Shown here: positions 57,536 to 64,000 of the stretch, piece after piece
How positions within the stretch are numbered: position 1 is the first letter of the stretch
How the letters are laid out: each line of letters begins with the position of its first letter
NCBI GenBank assembly: GCA_947069175.1
Contig: CAMTDV010000013.1
Location: 24,989,857 to 25,053,856 of the forward strand
Origin: Scalesia atractyloides
Taxonomy: Eukaryota; Streptophyta; Magnoliopsida; Asterales; Asteraceae
Direction of reading: 5' to 3'
Length of the DNA stretch: 64,000 nucleotides
The notes under the pieces: generated by a model
What the model saw: only the letters and a program-made list of their open reading frames with translations
Told to the model about the DNA's origin: nothing
The model's database searches: none
Program-made: the position numbers and the translations under genes

Positions 57536-57615
57536 ACCGGCTGCCAGGATTCGAACCCGGGTCAGCCGGGTGAGTCAAAGCTTTAACTCGCGTACATATA
57601 ACCACTCCGCCACTT
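57536..57615 (-). other. tRNA-like segment (Ser/Leu-type) in the element 3 LTR
   Basis: On the minus strand it has an A-box-like TGGCGGAGTGG and a B-box GGGTTCGAATCC about 50 nt apart. CCGGG and CCTGG flank the T-loop-like TTCGAAT and pair as a 5-bp T stem. The acceptor ends do not pair, so this is a tRNA-derived relic or SINE head, not a functional tRNA gene. Confidence 0.6.
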
Positions 57616-58445
57616 GATTTTTTTGTAAGTTTTAGGAAACAATTAAAACTTATGAACAACCATGAATCAACCTGTTGTGCCAAACTGAAACCGTAATCGG
57701 CTTCCAACCGTCCAAAACGTTTGAGTGATCGCGGATTCTAGACTATAACCAATGCACCGACGATCCTAATCAATTCAGTCTTGAATTAACTTGAATTCTG
57801 GTGATGTTCGGTTTTTATAACCGAAGATATTCATTTCCTGAATTACTCCAACAATAGCTTCCTCTCTCGACTCAAAATCATCCGCAGAACCTTCAATTAC
57901 ACTTTCGCTCTATTTTCAGTTCGTCGGAAAAGCTTTTTGAACTCGCCGGACTTTCGCCGGAAAATCGTGTCTTCCATTAAAACAGTAAGTTTCTCAATTC
58001 TTCTATCTTCTATCAGTTGTTAAGCTTTTTCTAACTCAAACCCTTCAATCAGAATCAGTTCCAGGGACGATATCGGATAATCATCACTCGCCGGAAAATT
58101 TCTGAGAATTTCTAGAACTCGCTGTGAAACGGTATAAACCTTTAAACATTCTGATAACTCTTGTTCGGTACTTCAATTCCACATCTAGCTAATCAAAATT
58201 GTTAATTGGTCCGCTCAGACAAAGTCCATAAAAACAGAGCCGACGACTTCGCCGGAACTCTGAGAAAGATCATTTCTCTGGTATGTTTACTTCCAAAATC
58301 TTCCCTGCCATTTCATTTTAATCATTTGAATGTTTGTCAATCGAATTAAACAAGAAACAGTAGGGTAATCGTTGTCTGTGATATTTTAACGAAGAAGACG
58401 AAGTTAGTTTGTATATAAGTTTAATATAATTTGGATTATAACTCG

Positions 58446-58860
58446 GGTTAGACACACAGTCCAGCGGTGGATTGTGTGCACACATTAATCACACGTCGCG
58501 AGTTCGATCCTTGACACAAACTCATTAGCTGTAATAAAGAAGTTTCTTTTTTTAACTGAACCGGATAAATTCAAGGAAGATGTTAAGTATAATAAAAATC
58601 GATATATTAACCAGGTTAGACACACAGTCCAGCGGTGGACTGTGTGCAACACTAACCCACAGGTCCCGGGTTCGAGACCTGTTACACACGCCGGTTCGAT
58701 GATTAAAATCCTTTTTGAAAATAAAAGAATTTTGAATAAACTAAAACAGTATATAAATATAATTAAAAACAGAATTATTTCAGGTTAGACACGTAGCTCA
58801 GTTGGTAGAGCTGCGTGCACGCGTACGGGAGGTCTCGGGTTCGAGCCTTACCCGACGCAC
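58446..58860 (+). repeat. Three tandem tRNA-like modules (about 168-bp period) in the element 3 LTR
   Basis: Modules start GGTTAGACAC at 58446, 58614 and 58783. Each has a D-arm-like hairpin (AGTCC...GGACT in module 2, AGCTC...GAGCT in module 3) and a B-box (GAGTTCGATCC, GGGTTCGAGACC, GGGTTCGAGCC). Module 3 has a textbook A-box TAGCTCAGTTGG (58794-58805). AT-rich tails of about 90 bp separate them. The acceptor stems are poor. Confidence 0.7.
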
Positions 58861-59969
58861 ATATGCACACTAGCGAACCGGTCAAACAGTCACGGTCAAC
58901 GCAAAAGTCAACATTTTTTATATATTTTTATTTATTTATTTAATTTAAAAATCAATTAAAAATACTTAAAAATAATGTTTTTAAAGATAGAAAATAGCCT
59001 TAAACTCACAAAAATATATCTAAAAATTCTATTAAAATTATTAATAAAGTCCACTCATTTACCATACCTTTCATTATTATTTAGGTTAGTTAATTCTCGT
59101 CGATCAATCCTCTAAACTCGTGCGCATTTCATCATCTTCAACCGAACGCACCCAAGGTGAGTGAATCTCTACAAATTCCCCGTTTTAATCACGTTTTTGG
59201 GGTGTATCATGTGTCTTATTATTTATCACATTTAAACTATTGTGCATCTATCATATCCATGAACAAATGTGTATTCAACATGTATCAACTGTTTGTGTGG
59301 TTATTGTTTAGATTAAATTTATCATTTTTCAGTACATACATTATCATAGGCCGCCGCTCCCCATTACATTATGAGCGTTGAGCTGTTCCCCATTACATTA
59401 TGAGCGTGAACCAGGCGTTGCCAACACACGATCGGCTCCGTTTGATTGAGCCTTGATCGCACAGACATTTATCATAGGCCGTCCGTTCCCCATTACATTA
59501 TGAGCGTGAACGTGACGTTGCCAACATATACATTTTCATTCATGTTATATATTCATGCAAGTTGGTTGTTATTGTGTTATTGTTATTGTATGATTTAATT
59601 ACGTTTGCTCACATATGATTATTGCACAATTTTCCATGATAAAGATAACAAGAGATCAATAATAAATGTTTTCTAACAAGGTTCACTCGCCAACTTATGT
59701 TGACCCAAAAACCCCCATTTTTACACATGATACAGGTGATCAAGCTGCAGCAAGAAATGCATAGGATGGCTTAGAAAGAATAAACTGGTTTAGATTTTGG
59801 ATTGTTTAGTTGATTATCTTTCTTTGTATTTGTATGAACATGTTTGGAATATTGAGGATGAAATTTTGAATTTAATAAATATGAAACATATTAGTAAATA
59901 TCATGAGCTTTGGTGATAACCCAATTATGCCCCGACTCTTATTCCGCTGCGGGTCGGGGTGTGACAGAT

Positions 59970-59981
59970 TGGTATCAGAGC
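59970..59981 (+). other. Primer-binding site of element 3 (initiator Met tRNA)
   Basis: TGGTATCAGAGC three bases after the LTR. Confidence 0.9.
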
Positions 59982-60778
59982 CATGACTATAGGGATATAG
60001 GATAGGTTATTAGACCTTTAGAGCCTATACTATAGTTGCTTAGAATTTTTAAAATTTTTGTGTGTTACATGCGAAATTCATGATGTTTATATGTTTTATG
60101 TTTAATGTTACATTCAATGTTATGCAAGCATGTTCATAAGTACATATTATTATATAATGCCTATCATGAATCATATTCTCATAACATATCATATCCATGA
60201 GAGCACACACCACATCATTTTCATGATTGTTTTTACAATGATTTTTGTATTTTCAAATCACATCAAAGTGAGTTCTCATTACGGGCATGTAGTAACTGGA
60301 AGGGTACAAGTACCGGTAGTCGGAACGTCCTGTCTAGGCTTGGCATTCGTATAATCCAAATAAAGGACCAGTTTGCCTACCTGGGGACTAACGATGAGAG
60401 TACGAAGTACCTATTAGGCAAAAGCATGCTATACCAAACGTCGTGTGAGCTAACCCCACTTTGAGTTGTCATTGTGTCTACACCTGGACACCTTCCGACC
60501 ATACATCTCGTAAACATATTTCATGGTTTTCATTCGGGTGATGCGAGTGTTAAACCGCCAATACTAATGTGAACCCTACTAAGCCAATAGTCATGGGGGC
60601 CCACATGACTATACAGGTGGAGGTATGGGGGACATTTGAGGCCCAACATGAGCAAACCCAAGACATCCTATGGATGTAGTTGCATTATTGATATTTATGT
60701 TATTTTTATTTTCTTTAAGACACATGACACCTAAAAAGATTCCATAAACTCACAATCTTCTTATGTATGTTCCTGTAG
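59982..60778 (+). other. 5' leader of element 3
   Basis: Non-coding. The block 60277-60490 is conserved with element 2 (28036-28262 on the minus strand): GGGTACAAGTACCGGTAGTC, CTGGGGACTAACGATGAGAG and ACCCCACTTTGAG recur in order. Confidence 0.75.
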
Positions 60779-62110
60779 ATGTCGGCTAGGCAACAACGAG
60801 GGGGTAGAAGATCAGGAAGGTCACACGAACGCTTGGCCACTCAAATCGCAAAACAAATGGCCGCGGTGCTTCCTGACATTGTGGCTCAAGTACAACAAGC
60901 TCTCGCCACAAATCCCACCAATCCTCCCCAGCAAGAAGACCAGAACATCGGCAACCCTCCTACCAAAAAGTGCTCATATAAACATTTCAAGTCTTGCGAT
61001 CCTCCGAAATTTGAAGGGACCGAAGGTGGCACTGATCTCCTCCACTGGTTTGAGGAAATGGAAAACACCTTCCTCAACTGCGATTGTCCGAGGATCGCAA
61101 GGTACGATACGCAATCGGGAGACTATTTGGGGTAGCTCTTACCTGGTGGAATACTGAAAACGGTAAGAGAGGAATCGAGGATGCAATGGCCTTAAGTGGG
61201 AGGAGTTAAGGGAAATCATGACGAGACGCTTCTGTCCTAGAAGTGAGATTAAAAAGTTAGAGGATGAATTTCATTCATTGAAGCAAAAGGAGGGAGATCA
61301 TACTTCCTACAACAAGAGGTTCTTAGAGTTGAACCAAATGGTCCCTAACTTGTTCACCCCAGTTTACCGCTTAGTCGAGCACTATATTCGAGGTCTTCCC
61401 TCGAAAATTCAAGACTCAGTTCTCAGCACTTCGCCAGCAACACTTGAAGCTGCTATGGAACTAGCTACTGAGCTTACCGCGAATCGAATTCGCAACGGTA
61501 AATTTAAAGATGAGAAAAAGAAAGCCCCCGTTGAGGGCCAAACTTCAAACCATTCCACCTCCTCCTCTAAGTTTGCTAACAAGAGGAAACGTAACACCAG
61601 AAACTTTGCTGTCACACAAACAATTTCCCTATCCCTGCTGCACCCATTACCCAAGTTGCCCCCTCACCTGCACCATATAAAAGGCCACACTCTGGCCCAT
61701 TCCCAAAATGCAACCGTTGCCAATACCATCACTTTCCTGATCATCCCTGCCAACATTGTACCGGCTGTGGTCGCGCAGGTCACACTGTTCAAACCTGTCG
61801 CATACCTCAGCGGACAAACCGCCACCAGCCCTCAACCCAAACCCACCATCAAATAATGGGTCAAGCCCAACAACCTCTACTACTACCACTTACCCAACAT
61901 TTAGCCCAATCCTACTACCAACCCAACTATCCCATGGTGCAACCTATGCGGGCTTGCTACAATTGTGGAGACCCAAGCCACTTTAGAAACACTTGTCCAC
62001 GTTTGGTAAACATTATACATGCTCAAGCCCAAGCAAATCCGTGTGAATCAGGCTAACCAAGCTCCTCCACCTGCAAGAGGAAGAGCTTTCAACATCAACG
62101 CTAATCAGGC
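60779..62110 (+). pseudogene. Gag of element 3, frameshifted
   Basis: Starts MSARQQRGGRRSG. The capsid part (HFKSCDPPKFEGTEG, FCPRSEIKKLEDEFHSLK, KRFLELNQMVPNLFTP) is broken by frame changes near 61100-61200 and 61620. The zinc-knuckle block (CFNCGDP-like CYNCGDPSHFRNTC, about 61950-62000) is in yet another frame. It is homologous from end to end to the intact gag of element 2, which lets the breaks be placed. Confidence 0.9.
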
Positions 62111-64000
62111 TAGAGCTGACAGCAATGTGGTTAACGGTACGTTTCTTATCAATGGTAGTTATGCATCCATGTTGTTTGATACTGGAGCGGATAAAAGTTT
62201 TGTGTCCTTAGAGTTTGAACCCATCCTCAACCAAGTTCGTGATAAGCTCATGGAATCTATAACAGTAGAAGTTGCTGACGGAAAACCGGTCTCATTAAAC
62301 TCTATTATACGCAATTGTACTCTCACCTTAAACGATCACGATTTTCCAGTTGACCTCATTCCTATGAAGTTGGGAAGCTTTGACGTTATAATTGGTATGG
62401 ACTGGCTCAGCCAACATCAGGCTGAAGTTGTATGCCGCGAAAAGTTTATACGCATTCCTCTTACAAATGGTCAGACTCTACGAATCTTTGGAGAAACCCC
62501 ATCGAAAGGGCTCAGATTAATGTCCTGTCTTCAAGCTCGAAAATATCTCCGCAAGAATTATGTCGCATTCTTAACTCATGTCGTCAAAAAGGGAACCAAG
62601 GAGAAGAAACTTGAAGACATCCCAGTAGTAAAAGATTTTCCGCAAGTTTTTCCTGACGACATCTCATGACTTCCTCCCGTGAGAGAAGTCGAATTTCGCA
62701 TCGATCTTATACCTAGTGCTACACAGTTGCAAAGTCTCCTTATAGGTTAGCCCCCTCCAAAATGCAAGAGCTAGCCAGTCAATTGCAAGAGTTGACTGAC
62801 AAAGGATTCATACGTCCTAGCTCCTCGCCTTGGGGTGCACCTGTCCTTTTTGTGAAGAAGAAAGATGGAACGTTTCGCATGTGCATCGACTACAGAGAAC
62901 TCAACAAGTTAACGATCAAGAACCGCTATCCATTACCTCGCATTGATGATCTTCTTGACCAACTTCAAGGCGCCAGCTGTTTTTTTCAAAAATCGACCTT
63001 CGTTCTGGTTATCATCAACTCAGAGTACATGAAGAAGACGTCCCAAAGACCGCCTTCCGAACTCGTTATGGTCATTATGAATTCATGGTCATGCCATTTG
63101 GTTTAACCAACGCTCCAGCGGTCTTCATGGATCTAATGAACAGAGTCTGCAAACCCTATCTCGATCGTTTTGTTATAGTTTTCATCGACGACATCCTCAT
63201 TTACTCAAAGTCTAAGTCTGATCATGAACGGCACCTTCGACTCATCCTTACACTCCTAGAGAATGAGAAGCTCTACGCCAAATTCTCCAAATGCGAATTC
63301 TGGTTAAAAGAGGTACAATTCCTCGGACATGTCATCAATGACCAGGGAATACATGTCGACCCCTCAAAGATCAAAGCAGTACAAGAATGGCAAGCGCCAC
63401 GTACACCAACCGAAGTAAGATCATTCCTTGGTTTAGCTGGTTATTATCGCCGTTTCATTTCAAATTTCTCCCGCATTGCTGTACACTCACGGCTTTAACT
63501 CATAAAGGAAAACCCTTCATATGGGGACCCAAACAAGAAGAAGCCTTCCAAACCCTTAAACAAAAACTCTGTGATGCACCTATCCTCACTCTTCCTGAAG
63601 GTTGTGATGACTTCGTAGTTTATTGCGACGCGTCAGGGCAAGGACTAGGCTGTGTTCTAATGCAAAGAGGAAAGGTGATAGCTTATGCTTTCTAGACAAC
63701 TCAAAATTCATGAGAAGAACTACACCACCCACGACCTAGAACTTGGAGCCGTTGTGTTCGCTTTTAAGATATGGAGACATTATCTTACGGTACTAAGTGT
63801 GAAATATACACTGACCACAAGAGTCTTCAACATATCTTCAACCAAAAGGAGTTAAACATGAGGCAACGAAGATGGGTCGAACTTCTTAATGACTACGACT
63901 GTGTAATTCGGTACCACCCTGGCAAGGCAAATGTGGTGGCCGATGCACTCAGTTGAAAGGGTTATGCGAACTCCATTCGTCTTCTATGTTCGCAAATCGT
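62111..64000 (+). pseudogene. Protease-RT-RNase H of element 3, frameshifted, truncated by window
   Basis: Protease: LFDTGADKSFV near 62180, with GMDWLSQHQ at 62395. A stop codon near 62668 and small indels around 62720-62750 precede RT. RT: MCIDYRELNKL, then one frame break in a T-run at about 62981-62987; the catalytic motif VFIDDIL is intact here (about 63180). Later single-base changes break the frame near 63483, 63692 and 63788. RNase H: YCDASGQG, DLELGAV, YTDHKSL and VVADALS are present. The blocks closely resemble the RT/RNase H of element 1, so both families belong to the same broad Ty3/gypsy lineage. Integrase lies beyond the window. Confidence 0.92.

Larger units (their letters stand above)
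57352..59966 (+). repeat. 5' LTR of element 3
   Basis: 2615 bp from TGTAACATTTGTC to GGGGTGTGACA. Its start and its last third match the element 2 LTR (reverse complement), including the CCCCATTACATTATGAGCG repeats and hairpin near 59340-59520. Its middle part (about 57530-58870) is different and holds four tRNA-like segments. Confidence 0.92.
57352..64000 (+). mobile_element. Retroelement 3: family B LTR retrotransposon with pol, nested in element 4, runs off window
   Basis: 5' LTR 57352-59966, primer site, conserved leader, gag, protease, RT and RNase H up to the window end. Gag, leader and LTR motifs are shared with gag-only element 2. Coding frames carry several single-base indels and stops, so it is presently defective. 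Integrase, 3' LTR and target duplication (5' side ATTTA) lie outside. Confidence 0.93.

Noticed and set aside
57536..57615. Functional tRNA-Ser or tRNA-Leu gene on the minus strand
   Set aside because: The T arm is fine, but the acceptor stem fails and no intact anticodon arm could be placed.
58783..58860. Functional tRNA gene
   Set aside because: A- and B-boxes are good, but the acceptor stem does not pair and the anticodon arm is unclear. Two degenerate siblings lie in tandem, so it is listed as a tRNA-like module.

Overview
This is a plant nuclear window, AT-rich and gene-poor, dominated by transposable elements. The style of the retroelements and the two small lipid-transfer-protein genes suggest a eudicot, probably Asteraceae. 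The family is inferred from general familiarity and not proven by the sequence. Only two intact host genes are convincing: two type-2 non-specific lipid transfer proteins (nsLTP2) at 7863-8156 and 48513-48815, both on the + strand. Each has a TATA box, a signal peptide, the full eight-cysteine motif and a poly(A) signal.

Layout. 1-13250: host intergenic DNA with a hAT-like terminus, a tRNA-derived SINE, a 227-bp tandem repeat (4 copies), the first nsLTP2 gene inside a pair of about 135-bp direct repeats, and a small MITE. 13251-37046: a stack of insertions. A MITE-like element with terminal inverted repeats carries a 22.9-kb stretch of retrotransposon. Outer element 1 (family A, minus strand, 13846-36776, near-perfect 5-bp target duplication) is a chromovirus-type Ty3/gypsy element with 3.3-kb LTRs, an accessory ORF upstream of gag, and decayed gag-pol ending in a chromodomain. 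Nested element 2 (family B, minus strand, 22136-31366) sits in a tandem array inside element 1. It has near-identical 2.8-kb LTRs and an intact gag ORF, but no pol at all. 37047-50154: an unassigned LTR-like segment, a truncated coding fragment, several MITEs (Harbinger-like, two Mutator-like with exact 9-bp target duplications), the second nsLTP2 gene and a SINE with a 15-bp target duplication. 50155-64000: a second family A element (element 4, + strand). It is interrupted in its protease region by a second family B element (element 3, + strand), which does carry protease, RT and RNase H (with frameshifts) and runs off the window.

How it fits together. Family A elements 1 and 4 share LTR ends, an initiator-Met tRNA primer site, the extra Pro/His-rich ORF and a tandem array between that ORF and gag. 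Family B elements 2 and 3 share LTR motifs, primer site, a conserved untranslated leader and gag. Element 2 looks like a gag-only partner that would have to borrow pol in trans; element 3 represents the pol-bearing relative, itself now broken. In both stacks a family B element lies inside a family A element in the same orientation. The points most worth a second look are the gag-only element with repeats in place of pol, the shared leader, the extra ORF with its fast-changing arrays, and a series of tRNA-like modules in the LTR of element 3.
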